Assembly (NCBI GenBank): GCA_052437175.1
Contig: JBQVOK010000005.1
Location: forward strand, 62,001 to 126,000
Direction of reading: 5' to 3'
DNA from: JACVCJ01 sp052437175
GTDB taxonomy: Bacteria; Bacteroidota; Bacteroidia; CAIKAF01
DNA: 64,000 bases
In this document: one piece after another, positions 34,266-43,296 of the stretch
How positions within the stretch are numbered: position 1 is the first letter of the stretch
How the letters are laid out: each line of letters starts with the position of its first letter
The notes under the pieces: model-generated
The model's input: only the letters and a program-made list of their open reading frames with translations
Database searches by the model: none
Told to the model about the DNA's origin: nothing
Program-made: the position numbers and the translations under genes

Positions 34266-34772
34266 TCAGGGTTTTATGAGTATAAGGGAAGAGTAGGGCA
34301 GTCCCTCTTCATACGCTACCAGTTTGTACGGATGTACTTCCTTAAAATACCAGCTGTCGGGCAGCGGCCAGGTCTTATAATGAGGCTTGCTGAAACTGAA
34401 TTTCAGGGCATGTACCCGTTCGTAGGCCGTTTCCGGGTCGCTGGGATTCAGGGGCAGATTCGGGTAACTGTACAGCAGAACGCCCTGGTTGAGCACTTCA
34501 TCTTCAGCGGCTGCGTTTGTTGTTTCGTAAAGCGTAACATCCGGGTAGCTGATCTGTATACGTATCGTTTGCATTTCTGCCGAATGGTCCTGCAAGGGGC
34601 AGGTGCCGCAGGTTTTATATTCCAGGGTGCTGAACAGCCAGCTGCCGTTTGCCGAAGAAAGAAATTCGGCCTTCTTTTTTTCGCGGAGCTTTTCTTCCTG
34701 CTTCACCGGGTCACAGGCTGAAAAAAGCACACAGGTGACCAGGCAAAGTAAAAAAAGTCGGACGGGCTTCAT
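34266..34772 (-). CDS. Small lipoprotein of unknown function
   Basis: A 168-residue protein, starting at ATG 34772 (the TTG two codons upstream is rejected). The signal LFLLCLVTCVLFSACDPVKQ contains a lipobox with Cys at FSAC. The mature part has a charged helix (QEEKLREKKKAEF), then a beta-rich domain with YKTCGTCPLQDH, a CxxC pair that could bind metal or form a disulphide. I do not recognise the family. It lies just upstream of the exported hydrolase in the same direction. Confidence 0.75.
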   Translation of the reverse strand: MKPVRLFLLCLVTCVLFSACDPVKQEEKLREKKKAEFLSSANGSWLFSTLEYKTCGTCPLQDHSAEMQTIRIQISYPDVTLYETTNAAAEDEVLNQGVLLYSYPNLPLNPSDPETAYERVHALKFSFSKPHYKTWPLPDSWYFKEVHPYKLVAYEEGLPYSSLILIKP

Positions 34773-35073
34773 ATTCAAATGTACATAAAAAAGAATACCG
34801 TGTATACCTGCCCGGGAAAGGGCTTTTTTATTTTACATTGATGTTCAGATTTGAATATTTTAGCTTTTATAAGACCGCATACCCGGAAATAGTTTATCCG
34901 TTCTGTATTTTTAACGAAGGTTTAATATATTGATATACAGTTTCATTTAAAAAATACGCTGCACTGCATACCTGTTTTTCGTCTAAATAATTAACACCTG
35001 TTAACGTTTTTGTGATTTTTTCATTAATATTACATTGACTAAACAATTAACTAATACAAACCAAGCTATACCT

Positions 35074-36828
35074 ATGAAGTATTTAGTATTGCTGTGCTTT
35101 GCACTGTTCTCTGCGGGAGCGTTTGCACAAACGGAGATATGCAACAATGCAATTGACGATGACGGCGATGGCCTGATTGACCTGAATGACTCTACGGACT
35201 GTGTCTGCAATAATGCCGGTACTTCGGTGTCTTCACTGATCCCTAATGCTTCTTTTGAGGCCTATGACTACCTGCCTACGGGCTTTTCACAGATGGATGC
35301 GGCTACCGGCTGGACCCAGGCCACCCAGGCTACGTCCGACTATTTTAACCATCCGTCCTACAACTGGGCCCCGGCCGTAAACCTGGGTCTCGTGCCTCCT
35401 CCCGACGGAGTGGGATATGTGGGTTGTCACATTATGAGCGGCTATATCGAGTACGTGGGCGCCTGTCTTTCTTCGCCCATGCTGGCCGGTACCAATTATA
35501 AAATATCGTTCCAGACGGCGGCATTCCCGACAGACGGCGGCGGCGGAAGCTGTAACGGCGATGCCGTGGGCGCTACCACCATCGACCTGGTGATCTACGG
35601 TAATTCCAGCTGCGCCCAGATGCCTGTAATGACGATGGACTGTCCCATTCTTGCCGACCCCAGCTGGGTGGAACTGGGCCGGTTTACCTATACACCCGGC
35701 ACATCCTGGTCTACCGTAACCATTACGTTTACTCCCACGACCAATATCAATGTAATTATGCTGGGCGGTCCCTGCTCTTCGGATATCCCTGCAAATTATG
35801 CTTCGGCTTTCGGCCAGTTCTGCTATCCGTATTTTGTTTTCGACGACCTGGTGCTGAACGAATCGAGCCTTTTTGCCGCCGTGAGCGACAGCGGAACTTT
35901 CTGCGGAGAAGACAAGACCCTGCTGGCATCCAACCAGACCACCCCGGGCAGCTGGCAGTGGTATTATGAAGGGGTGGCCATGAACGGTGAGAACGGTCAG
36001 AACCTGGACGTGATCGGAGCCGGTAACGGACCCGGACTGTATAATGTAGTGTATACCGATACAAGCGGTGCCTGTGTGGTAGCTTCTATCGAGATCGATA
36101 ATCCCGTTACCGTAGATGCCGGTTATTCGGCTACAGAAGAATGTATCGGGAAAGTGACCACATTCACGGCTTCGGCCACGACCAATGACGGCCCCCTTAC
36201 CTACAACTGGGACCTGGGCGATAATTCGGCCAGCACCGATGAAAACCCGACGCATACCTATGCAAATGCCGGGCAATATAATGTACAGGTGGTGGTAACT
36301 ACCGCTACGGGCTGCCAGGACAGCATGACGCAGACCGTTACCGTAAATGCGCTTCCCGAAGTAGATGCCGGCGAAGACCTGTATATATGTGGTAACGGTA
36401 AGGTTACGCTCAGCGGTAGCGGTGCAGCAACCTATACCTGGGATAATGACGTGCAGAATGGCGTGGAATTCCAGCCCGCCCCCAATACGTATACCGTTAC
36501 GGGTACCGACAGCAACGGCTGTGTAAATACCGACCAGGTAAAAATTGATGTGGCCCAGAGCGTGGATGCCGGTAAGATACCCAATATATTTACCCCCGAC
36601 GGCGACAGCATGAACGATATCTATACCACCGACCAGTTCAAGGAATGTACTTCATTCGAATGTACCATTTACAACCGCTGGGGTGTAAAGCTGTACCAGA
36701 CCAACGACGTGCTGATCAACTGGGCACCGGGTTCTATTGAAGACGGCGTGTACTTTGCCACCATCTTCTATACAGACTGTAATGGTAAACAGGAGAAACA
36801 CGAACAACACATTACCATATTTCAGTAG
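35074..36828 (+). CDS. T9SS type B exported surface protein with PKD domain
   Basis: A 584-residue protein from ATG 35074 (signal MKYLVLLCFALFSAGAFAQ). The mature N terminus contains CNNAIDDDGDGLIDLNDSTD, an Asp-rich calcium-loop motif frequent in Bacteroidota surface proteins. A jelly-roll-like region (about 50-280) is followed by a PKD domain (YNWDLGDNSASTDENPTHTY) and an Ig-like segment (LPEVDAGEDLYICGNG). The C-terminal gliding-associated CHU_C domain (IPNIFTPDGDSMNDIYTT ... IYNRWGVKLYQT) is the T9SS type B signal. There is no catalytic motif. Type B proteins are often large adhesins tied to the outer membrane; that role is inferred. Confidence 0.88.
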   Translation: MKYLVLLCFALFSAGAFAQTEICNNAIDDDGDGLIDLNDSTDCVCNNAGTSVSSLIPNASFEAYDYLPTGFSQMDAATGWTQATQATSDYFNHPSYNWAPAVNLGLVPPPDGVGYVGCHIMSGYIEYVGACLSSPMLAGTNYKISFQTAAFPTDGGGGSCNGDAVGATTIDLVIYGNSSCAQMPVMTMDCPILADPSWVELGRFTYTPGTSWSTVTITFTPTTNINVIMLGGPCSSDIPANYASAFGQFCYPYFVFDDLVLNESSLFAAVSDSGTFCGEDKTLLASNQTTPGSWQWYYEGVAMNGENGQNLDVIGAGNGPGLYNVVYTDTSGACVVASIEIDNPVTVDAGYSATEECIGKVTTFTASATTNDGPLTYNWDLGDNSASTDENPTHTYANAGQYNVQVVVTTATGCQDSMTQTVTVNALPEVDAGEDLYICGNGKVTLSGSGAATYTWDNDVQNGVEFQPAPNTYTVTGTDSNGCVNTDQVKIDVAQSVDAGKIPNIFTPDGDSMNDIYTTDQFKECTSFECTIYNRWGVKLYQTNDVLINWAPGSIEDGVYFATIFYTDCNGKQEKHEQHITIFQ

Positions 36829-36847
36829 CATCTGATGATATAAAAGC

Positions 36848-36884
36848 AAAATGCCGGAGAGTAATTTCTACCGGCATTTTTTTT
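36848..36884. terminator. Bidirectional terminator
   Basis: AAAATGCCGG (36848-36857) pairs with CCGGCATTTT (36871-36880) around a 13-base loop and is followed by further T. It lies between converging genes. Confidence 0.9.
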
Positions 36885-36937
36885 GTTTTCGTTTTTGGAT
36901 AAGGGTAAGTAAGAAGGTACAACGGGAAACGGAAGCT

Positions 36938-37270
36938 TCAGGATATTTCTTCGCTTACCTGGGCTTCGGGGGCGTTCAGTTTCACGGATTCGATACCGTT
37001 GTCGCGCGCGCTGCTGCTTTCGTACATTTCGCTTATGCCGATCACCTGACCGTTCGCTGCCTTAAGCGTAAAGTACGGACTTCCGTCAGATGCGGCCTTG
37101 CGTTCGTACATACTGTCGTCGGGTGCGTTTTTGCGGACCGACTCGATACCGTTGTCGCAGCCAGTACGGGAAGCATACCCTTCGCTGCTGAGAATGGTAC
37201 GTCCGTTACCGGCCTTGAGCGCAAACTGAAACTCGCCGTTACTGCTTTTACTGATGACAAATTTTCCCAT
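36938..37270 (-). CDS. YegP family protein (two DUF1508 repeats)
   Basis: A 110-residue soluble protein made of two tandem DUF1508 units: residues about 1-50 (FVISKSSNGEFQFALKAGNG, GIESVRKNAP) and 60-100 (YFTLKAANGQVIGISEMY, NGIESVKLNAP). The paired GxxI-xSE-Y pattern is typical of YegP-like proteins, which are small and of unknown function. Length is as usual for the family. It has no signal peptide. Confidence 0.9.
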   Translation of the reverse strand: MGKFVISKSSNGEFQFALKAGNGRTILSSEGYASRTGCDNGIESVRKNAPDDSMYERKAASDGSPYFTLKAANGQVIGISEMYESSSARDNGIESVKLNAPEAQVSEEIS

Positions 37271-37477
37271 GTTTCGTTGTAGTTAGGTGGATAAATAATG
37301 AAGAAACACAAATTTAAAATAAAAGCGGACAATGCCAAATAATCCCTCTGAAGGAACGAATACGACAATATAAAAAAAGGAATGTACGGGTACATCCTTT
37401 CGCCGCGCCACAGGAAAATAATGACTATACGTTATTCCGGAGGGCCTTTTTACCCGGCATAACGATTTATATACGAA

Positions 37478-37822
37478 TTAGAGTGTTTCACCGGCTCCGG
37501 CCTGCATAATTCCTTCGGCGGCATCTGTTTTATAACGCCGGTAACGGTACAGTTTGCGGTAGATGTCCTGTACCAGGGGTGCAAGTTGGTTGTGGGAATG
37601 TTGCAGGTCGATGTGTTCCACGGCCGAAGCGAGTTCCAGGTAATAGATAAGCAGTTCTTCGGATCGTTCCTTTTCGGTAAAGCCCATGAGCCGGAAAATG
37701 ATCCCGCTCAGGTGCTGGGTATAGGCATCAGCGTTAAAACCGATGTTTCGCAGACCGATCAGCAGTTTCAGATGAATAAGATCGTCCCTGATCAGGGAGA
37801 GGATCAGCGCTTTTTTTGACAT
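37478..37822 (-). CDS. Hypothetical helical protein
   Basis: A 114-residue protein I do not recognise. It is predicted mostly helical and amphipathic (LILSLIRDDLIHLKLLIGLRN, SEELLIYYLELASAVEHIDL, QDIYRKLYRYRRY), with a His/Asp-containing centre (EHIDLQHSHNQL). There is no signal peptide, no Cys and no membrane segment. The start is ATG 37822. It follows the restriction-type gene on the same strand but is separated from it by a terminator, so it is transcribed alone. The His-rich centre could bind metal, but this is speculation. Confidence 0.65.
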   Translation of the reverse strand: MSKKALILSLIRDDLIHLKLLIGLRNIGFNADAYTQHLSGIIFRLMGFTEKERSEELLIYYLELASAVEHIDLQHSHNQLAPLVQDIYRKLYRYRRYKTDAAEGIMQAGAGETL

Positions 37823-37870
37823 GGCAGAGAATTCTGAGACGAAAGTAAAAAATTAGTATATACAACAGGT

Positions 37871-37910
37871 AAAAAAGAAAAGCCTGACAACAGGAAGATA
37901 TAGTCAGGCT
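37871..37910 (-). terminator. Terminator of the restriction-type gene
   Basis: On the minus strand AGCCTGAC (37910-37903) pairs with GTCAGGCT (37888-37881) and is followed by a T-rich run down to about 37871. Confidence 0.8.
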
Positions 37911-37935
37911 GTGTAAGCAGGCGGGGAGCTCTTTT

Positions 37936-39012
37936 TTAAACCGTTTCTTTTACTTTCTCATAAAAGTCGATAGCGGCAACGAGCTGATTGCTATAGGTGA
38001 ACAGATCGTCCAGGGACAGCAACTCAAATTTGGTCTCTTTCTTTTGTTCATCAAAGATCCCGAGTTGTTTTTTAGTGCCGTTGAGGTAGAGGCGGCAAAT
38101 GGTTTTGCGGTTATTATCATCTAACAAAATGGAGAAGTACGACTGCGCATCCCTGTAGGCAATACGCGATACTTCTACCCGTTGCCGCAGAATACTTTTT
38201 ATGATAAGAAAACATTCAAGCTCTTCTGCAGTGGTAACGATCTTGCTGATACTCTCGGAAACTTCCGCTGTTACCTCCGGTTCGGCCGCATTGTTTTCAG
38301 ATTCTTTGGTCAATGCTGATTTTAAACGTTCCGTGATCAGATCGCTTATATAATGTGAAATAGATTTGCGTGTCAGATTGGTAAACTGATCCAGCACTTT
38401 CTGGGTGATCATCCCCGGGTATACCTGTCGGGCAAAGTGTTTAACAAAATTCTCGGATGGAGCGAAAAATTCGTTGTTTATGAGTGTCTTAAGCTCATTG
38501 GTGTATTTGAGTTCGCTGGCGGTTGTTATAATATTGTCTACATCAAAGTACGACTTGTGGAATTTCTTTAATTCTTCGATCTGGTTATCGCGCAGGTCGG
38601 CCAGGTTAAATTCCAGGAATGGTTTTTCATCCATTTTATTAGGTTCTACCAGGTCGGTATAAAAGCGGTAGAGAATACCATTGGTCAGGATACCGAACCG
38701 GGCCTTGGACACATGAAAATATCGTAATAACTGTCCGTCATGCACATCCAGGTTCTGGTTCCAGTGTTTACATTCTATGAGAATCGTCGGAATGGTATCC
38801 TTTAAGATCGCATAGTCGATCTTCTCGCCTTTTTTGGTACCTATATCGGATATAAATTCGGGAACAACTTCCAGGGGGTTGAATACATCGTAGCCCAATG
38901 CCTGGATAAAAGGCATTACAAATGCGGTTTTGGTTGCTTCTTCAGTGTGAATTTGTTCTTTTAATTTAAGAACTCGGTCACTAAGTTGCTTCAGGGTGTC
39001 TTTCAGGTCCAT
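37936..39012 (-). CDS. Orphan type I restriction-like nuclease (HsdR-N family)
   Basis: A 358-residue protein. Residues about 20-110 carry a PD-(D/E)xK nuclease core like that of type I restriction R subunits: Asp66 in KKGEKIDYAIL and Glu80-x-Lys82 in TILIECKHW, with a preceding helix containing Glu24/Glu25. DGQLLRYFHVSKARFGILTNG completes the HsdR-N pattern. The C-terminal half (about 230-358) is less clear and resembles the non-catalytic part of stand-alone homologues. No helicase motor, methylase or specificity gene lies next to it, so classical restriction is unlikely. The gene is visibly richer in A/T than its neighbours, a possible sign of transfer. An inverted repeat lies about 50 bp upstream. 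Confidence 0.72.
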   Translation of the reverse strand: MDLKDTLKQLSDRVLKLKEQIHTEEATKTAFVMPFIQALGYDVFNPLEVVPEFISDIGTKKGEKIDYAILKDTIPTILIECKHWNQNLDVHDGQLLRYFHVSKARFGILTNGILYRFYTDLVEPNKMDEKPFLEFNLADLRDNQIEELKKFHKSYFDVDNIITTASELKYTNELKTLINNEFFAPSENFVKHFARQVYPGMITQKVLDQFTNLTRKSISHYISDLITERLKSALTKESENNAAEPEVTAEVSESISKIVTTAEELECFLIIKSILRQRVEVSRIAYRDAQSYFSILLDDNNRKTICRLYLNGTKKQLGIFDEQKKETKFELLSLDDLFTYSNQLVAAIDFYEKVKETV

Positions 39013-39378
39013 AAATTTTACTGATTTTAAAGTTACTCTTGGGTGTTGAATAAAAAGTTCCCGAACAGTTTTGGCTGTTCAGCAATACAAATAAATACGT
39101 CGGGGAATGGGTGAATGTATGGAGTTAGGGTAATATGCAGAGTTTAAGGTTAACGATGTCAAATATATTCATTTACAAAGAAAACCCAAGAGAAGTTGAA
39201 AAAATGTGGCAATGGCATGTCCTCAGCACACCACCATTTCGGTGGTAAATGCGTCAGTGGCCGGCGGCAGTAGGATATAGGAAGAACCTGTAGATAACAT
39301 AAGCGATGGATCAGGACACAAAGGTAGGCTGCCTGTCTGGCCCGTACAAGAGGAAAAACCCGGTTCCTGACAGGGAAT
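39013..39378. other. 366-bp intergenic region, A/T-rich, with two small inverted repeats
   Basis: No supported gene. It holds a -7-like element for the nuclease gene (minus strand TAACTTTA, 39035-39028), the palindrome at 39063-39080, and a small hairpin of ACCACC/GGTGGT arms near 39230-39246. The part beyond about 39250 has normal GC again. I see no RNA gene or element ends. Confidence 0.6.
39063..39080. repeat. Inverted repeat, possible operator
   Basis: GAACAG (39063-39068) and CTGTTC (39075-39080) are separated by six bases. The position is upstream of the likely -33/-7 region of the nuclease gene, so an activator or regulator site is possible. Confidence 0.4.
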
Positions 39379-39774
39379 TTACCCGCAACGCCCGGGTTGC
39401 CATCGGGCGGGTTCAGGCGTCTGATGGCATTTGGAGCTGCGGCGTATTTCGCTTACGAACCACTGCCGGTCGCGCAGGCGGGCCAGCAACACATAACGTA
39501 TGGCACGGTAACTTTTACCCCTGACCGGATCATGCACCAGTTCAATACGGTATTCGTTGTTCCCGTAGTTCTCCGAACGTACCGTTATATCCGAAGCCCT
39601 TGTCCCCGGCGGATGATCGTAGAACAGCAGGATCAGTTCTTCGGGTGTTTCAATATCCTGGCGGTCCTGCACCCGGGTATTGATGTCGGTGGTGTCCAGC
39701 AGGTCATACTCTTCGGTACAGGAGCTGAAAAAAAAGGTGAGGCACAGCAGCAGGGAGAGGTATCTTGCACTCAT
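39379..39774 (-). CDS. Small lipoprotein of unknown function
   Basis: A 131-residue protein from ATG 39774, with signal peptide MSARYLSLLLCLTFFFSSC and a lipobox Cys followed by TEEYD. The mature part is acidic at first (DLLDTTDINTRVQDRQDIET), then beta-rich (YRIELVHDPVRGKSYRAIRYVLLAR). The longer frame to 39849 is rejected because the lipoprotein signal starts at 39774. I do not recognise the family. It follows the small Cys-rich gene at 39875 in the same direction. Confidence 0.65.
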   Translation of the reverse strand: MSARYLSLLLCLTFFFSSCTEEYDLLDTTDINTRVQDRQDIETPEELILLFYDHPPGTRASDITVRSENYGNNEYRIELVHDPVRGKSYRAIRYVLLARLRDRQWFVSEIRRSSKCHQTPEPARWQPGRCG

Positions 39775-39874
39775 GATAAACGGTTTGGCTAAATGGGTAC
39801 GCAGGGTGTGCGTAATCAAATATACTGAAATAAGGCCGTAATTCCACATAATAAGCGTATTATATGTACGGTTA

Positions 39875-40123
39875 CTAACGGTAACAGAAGCTGCAGGCCT
39901 TGCTGAAACCCCGGTCTTCGGCGTCCTTCTTTTTCAGTTTTTTAATTTCGTGGGTGCAACGTTTAAGTCCGCTGCAATAACCGCTGTGATAGGCATAGGC
40001 ACTGCCGCTTATGCATACGTACACGCTGTCGGAGACGGGCGGGGGAGGCGGGTATACCGTTGCGGAACGCTGCCCGGAGAACAGGGCCATCGCTGCCAGG
40101 CTAAGGGATAAAAAGGTCTTCAT
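39875..40123 (-). CDS. Small exported Cys-rich protein
   Basis: An 82-residue protein with a short signal peptide (MKTFLSLSLAAMALFSG) and a Pro-rich linker (TVYPPPPPVSD). The Cys-containing end has VYVCISGSAYAYHSGYCSGL, then RCTHEI and KACSFCYR, giving Cys-His spacing that suggests zinc or disulphides. Similar short modules occur in Bacteroidota, often after secreted nucleases, but I do not know the function. It is likely transcribed after murF-alr, with 46 bp between. Confidence 0.65.
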   Translation of the reverse strand: MKTFLSLSLAAMALFSGQRSATVYPPPPPVSDSVYVCISGSAYAYHSGYCSGLKRCTHEIKKLKKKDAEDRGFSKACSFCYR

Positions 40124-40169
40124 AGTGGGTGTGAATGGTGTTTTTCAAAGATACATTTTCCCGCGGATT

Positions 40170-42605
40170 TTACTCGCGGATGTATATTCTTTTTACACGC
40201 TGCCCGATGGAGGTAAGCACTTCGTAGGCAATGGTATCCAGTGCGCGGGCCATTGCGTGGATGTCGGGATTTTCGCCGAAGAGCACTACTTCGTCGCCTT
40301 CGCTGCAGGGAATACCCGTTACGTCGATCATACACATGTCCATACAGACAGAGCCCAGGGTCTCGCAAAGATGGTCGCCTATTTTTACCTGGTAGCGGCC
40401 CAGTCCCAGTTTACGCGGGAAACCGTCGGCATACCCTACCGAAATGGTGGCGATGCGGGCCTTTCCTTTTATTTTTCCACGGCGTCCGTATCCTACGGTT
40501 TCGGGCTCTTCAATATTGCGTATGGCGGCGATGCGGGTCTTAAAACTGACGGCATTTTTCAGGAAGACCTGTTGTGCAGGATCGGCGGCAATGCCGTACA
40601 GACCTATGCCCAGGCGGGCCATGTCCATAGCCCGGGGATGCAGGCGTTCCAGTCCGGCGGTGTTCTGGGCATGCAGCAGGGGCCGTATGCCGAGGCGTTC
40701 AGAAAGATAATCGGCCGATTCGTAAAAACGCCGCAGCTGTTCCTTTGAAAAATCGTCCATGGCCGGATCGTCGGCAGCGGCCAGGTGGGTAAAGATACTG
40801 CGTACCCGGATCTGCGGATTGGCGGCCAGCAGTTCGGCCAGGGCTTCGGTCTCTTCGGGCATAAAGCCCAGGCGGTGCATCCCGGAGTCGATCTTGATGT
40901 GTACGCCGGCGGCGCCACGGCCCAGTTCCTGCAGTCCCTGTATCAGGAAATGCAGGGAGCGGAAACTGTAAATTTCGGGCTCCAGGTCGTAATTCACCAG
41001 GGCACTTACCGAAGGTATCTCGGGGCTCATGACCATGATCGGCAGCTGAATACCGCCCTGGCGCAGCTGTACGCCTTCGTCGGCATAGGCCACCGCCAGG
41101 TAATCGGCGCCGAGGTATTGCAGGTGCCGGGCCATTTCTACCGCCCCGGCCCCGTACGAAAAGGCTTTTACCATCACCATAAGGCGGGCCTTGCCGGCCA
41201 GGTTGCGGTAATGCTTAAAATTATGCGATATGGCGTCCAGGTTGATCTCCAGTACGCACTCGTGATTTTTTTCTTCCAGTATGGCGGCCACCCGTTCCAG
41301 TCCGAAACTGCGCGCACCTTTAATAAGAATGGCTTCCTGGACAAAGGAGGCCGGGTTCAGTTCGGCCAGCAGGTCGCCGGTTTGTGCAAACGAAGTGGAA
41401 AAGCCGTTGAACAGCGACGCATAACGGCTGATCTCCGGACCGATCAGTATCACTTTCTCAAACTGGTAACTGTTGGCCAGGCGGGCGATCTCCGCATAGA
41501 GTTTTTCACCGGGCACATTATCGGCAAAGTCAGAGAGGATAAGGCTGCGTTTTAGCTGTACCGGCATGCGGTGCAGCTCTTCCATGGCTATTTTGAGCGA
41601 CTGGAAATCGGCGCTGTACGTATCGTTGAGCAGCATGCTGCCATTGATGCCGTTCTGTATACGCAAACGTCCTTCCGGCGGATGCAGTAGTGGAATTACC
41701 GTGCTGAGTACCTCTGCGGAAACGCCGTAATGCAGGGCGGCGGCCAGGGCCAGGGCCAGGTTCAGCAGGGAAGTGCGGTCGGTACGGAAAAATGCGGAAC
41801 GCAGCAGCCGGTGGCCGTTTTGCCAGATTTCCACCTCTTTGTCCGTGGCGGCTTTTATATATACAGAAGCCTCTTTGTCCTGCAGGGAAACGCTCAGCAA
41901 CTCTTTTTCGGGGAAGAGCGTATGAAGCGTTTTGGTGTGCGGAGCCTCCTTTTCGGCGATCAGTATTTTACAATGCTGGAAAAGTTGTGTTTTTTCGAGG
42001 AATTTGGCCTGTTCCGACTCAAAATTTTCGGCATGGGCATCCCCTATGAACGTAAGAATACCGGTTTCGGGCTGTATAATGCGTTCCAGCCGCTGCATTT
42101 CGCCCGGGCGGGAAATACCGGCTTCGAAAACGCCGATCTCTGTATCTTCGTTCAGGTGGAGTACCGAAACGGGTACACCGATCTGTGAATTATAGCTGCC
42201 GGGGTTCTGGGTAACGCGCATACGGCGGCTCAGGATCTGTCCCAGCCATTCTTTTACAATGGTTTTGCCGTTGCTGCCGGTAATGCCGATAACGGGTATG
42301 CGAAAAGAAGCGCGGTGTGCGGCGGCCAGGTCCTGCAAGGCCTGCAGGGGGTCGGGCGTAAGAAAATAAAAAGCGTCGTCGTGCCCTGGTTCCGGCAGCC
42401 GGCTCAGTACAAAATGGCGGCAGCCTTTGCGGTAGGCATCTTCGCAGGATGCCCGCCCTTTTTCGCCGAAGGCAAAGAACAGTACCTGGCTTCCGGCGGC
42501 AATACGGCGGCTGTCGAACTCGGGCTGCAGGTCGCGCAGGGCATCACCGGCCGTAAAGGCTTCCGCGCCCAGCAGGCGGGCCAGTTCATTCAGACGTATT
42601 TTCAT
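40170..42605 (-). CDS. murF-alr: MurF-alanine racemase fusion
   Basis: An 811-residue bifunctional peptidoglycan precursor enzyme. The N-terminal MurF half (about 1-440) adds D-Ala-D-Ala to UDP-MurNAc-tripeptide: the ATP loop is GSNGKT (110-115), preceded by ASCEDAYRKGCRHFV and followed by VSVLHLNEDTEIGVFEAGIS. The C-terminal alanine racemase half (about 450-811) makes D-Ala from L-Ala: the PLP lysine is Lys480 in VMVKAFSYGAG, and the catalytic Tyr is in ATISVGYADGFPRKLG. The fusion couples production and use of D-Ala and is a known arrangement in Bacteroidota. It overlaps the upstream tdk gene by 20 bp. Confidence 0.96.
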   Translation of the reverse strand: MKIRLNELARLLGAEAFTAGDALRDLQPEFDSRRIAAGSQVLFFAFGEKGRASCEDAYRKGCRHFVLSRLPEPGHDDAFYFLTPDPLQALQDLAAAHRASFRIPVIGITGSNGKTIVKEWLGQILSRRMRVTQNPGSYNSQIGVPVSVLHLNEDTEIGVFEAGISRPGEMQRLERIIQPETGILTFIGDAHAENFESEQAKFLEKTQLFQHCKILIAEKEAPHTKTLHTLFPEKELLSVSLQDKEASVYIKAATDKEVEIWQNGHRLLRSAFFRTDRTSLLNLALALAAALHYGVSAEVLSTVIPLLHPPEGRLRIQNGINGSMLLNDTYSADFQSLKIAMEELHRMPVQLKRSLILSDFADNVPGEKLYAEIARLANSYQFEKVILIGPEISRYASLFNGFSTSFAQTGDLLAELNPASFVQEAILIKGARSFGLERVAAILEEKNHECVLEINLDAISHNFKHYRNLAGKARLMVMVKAFSYGAGAVEMARHLQYLGADYLAVAYADEGVQLRQGGIQLPIMVMSPEIPSVSALVNYDLEPEIYSFRSLHFLIQGLQELGRGAAGVHIKIDSGMHRLGFMPEETEALAELLAANPQIRVRSIFTHLAAADDPAMDDFSKEQLRRFYESADYLSERLGIRPLLHAQNTAGLERLHPRAMDMARLGIGLYGIAADPAQQVFLKNAVSFKTRIAAIRNIEEPETVGYGRRGKIKGKARIATISVGYADGFPRKLGLGRYQVKIGDHLCETLGSVCMDMCMIDVTGIPCSEGDEVVLFGENPDIHAMARALDTIAYEVLTSIGQRVKRIYIRE

Positions 42606-43182
42606 GTTGGCGCATTTTATCGTTGAAACATTCGCGGCAAAGCGGCACGTATTTATCTACTTCGCCCAGTACCACCAGGTGATCGCCGGGGGCAAAACGG
42701 TAGGAGTGATTGGCCTGGAACCCGCATTCCACACAGATGGCATGCACTTTGGTCACAAATTCGGCCATGGCCATCAACTGGGGTATCGGTCCAAATGGCC
42801 GGCCCAGGTAATCCATATCCAGTCCGGCGGCAATAACGCGTATACCCATATCGGCCAGCTGCGAGCACACCTGGGGCAGACCCGCGTCAAAGAACTGGGC
42901 CTCGTCGATGCCGATCACGTCCACATCGGAGGCCAGCAGCAGTATATTGTGCGAACTTTCCACCGGGGTAGAGCGTATGGCGTTCTTATCGTGCGAAACC
43001 ACTTCGGTATCGTCGTAGCGTGTATCGATGGCCGGTTTAAAGATCTCGACCTTCTGCCGGGCGAACTGGGCGCGTTTTAAACGGCGGATAAGTTCCTCGG
43101 TCTTGCCGGAAAACATGCTGCCGCAGATAACTTCAATACAGCCGCGACGCAACGAAAACTGGGACCTATGCTCAAATACCAT
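42586..43182 (-). CDS. tdk: Thymidine kinase, type II
   Basis: A 198-residue salvage enzyme phosphorylating thymidine. The P-loop is GSMFSGKT (21-28); DVIGIDEAQFFD is the Walker B with catalytic Glu; GLDMDYLGRPFGP is the lid-proximal motif. CVECG and CRECF supply the structural zinc cysteines. Length agrees with bacterial TK1-type enzymes. Its last 20 bp overlap murF-alr, so the genes share an mRNA, although the functions are not obviously linked. Confidence 0.96.
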   Translation of the reverse strand: MVFEHRSQFSLRRGCIEVICGSMFSGKTEELIRRLKRAQFARQKVEIFKPAIDTRYDDTEVVSHDKNAIRSTPVESSHNILLLASDVDVIGIDEAQFFDAGLPQVCSQLADMGIRVIAAGLDMDYLGRPFGPIPQLMAMAEFVTKVHAICVECGFQANHSYRFAPGDHLVVLGEVDKYVPLCRECFNDKMRQHENTSE

Positions 43183-43296
43183 CGTTTTAAAAACCGCCTG
43201 TTAATAGATTGCCGTACCGGCCAGCCACAAAGTAAATAATTTTAGCTTGTTTTGATCGTTTTATTATTGAACCGGTGTATATAAAAACGATTGAAC

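Noticed and set aside
37936..39012. Complete type I restriction-modification locus
   Set aside because: Only an HsdR-N-like nuclease is present; no helicase, HsdM or HsdS gene lies within several kb.
39230..39246. Small hairpin with ACCACC/GGTGGT arms, considered as an attachment site or small RNA end
   Set aside because: The stem is only six pairs, there are no flanking direct repeats or integrase, and no promoter or T run.
40155..40180. Hairpin with CCGCG/CGCGG arms near the end of murF-alr, considered as terminator
   Set aside because: It overlaps the stop codon and has no T run on the minus strand.
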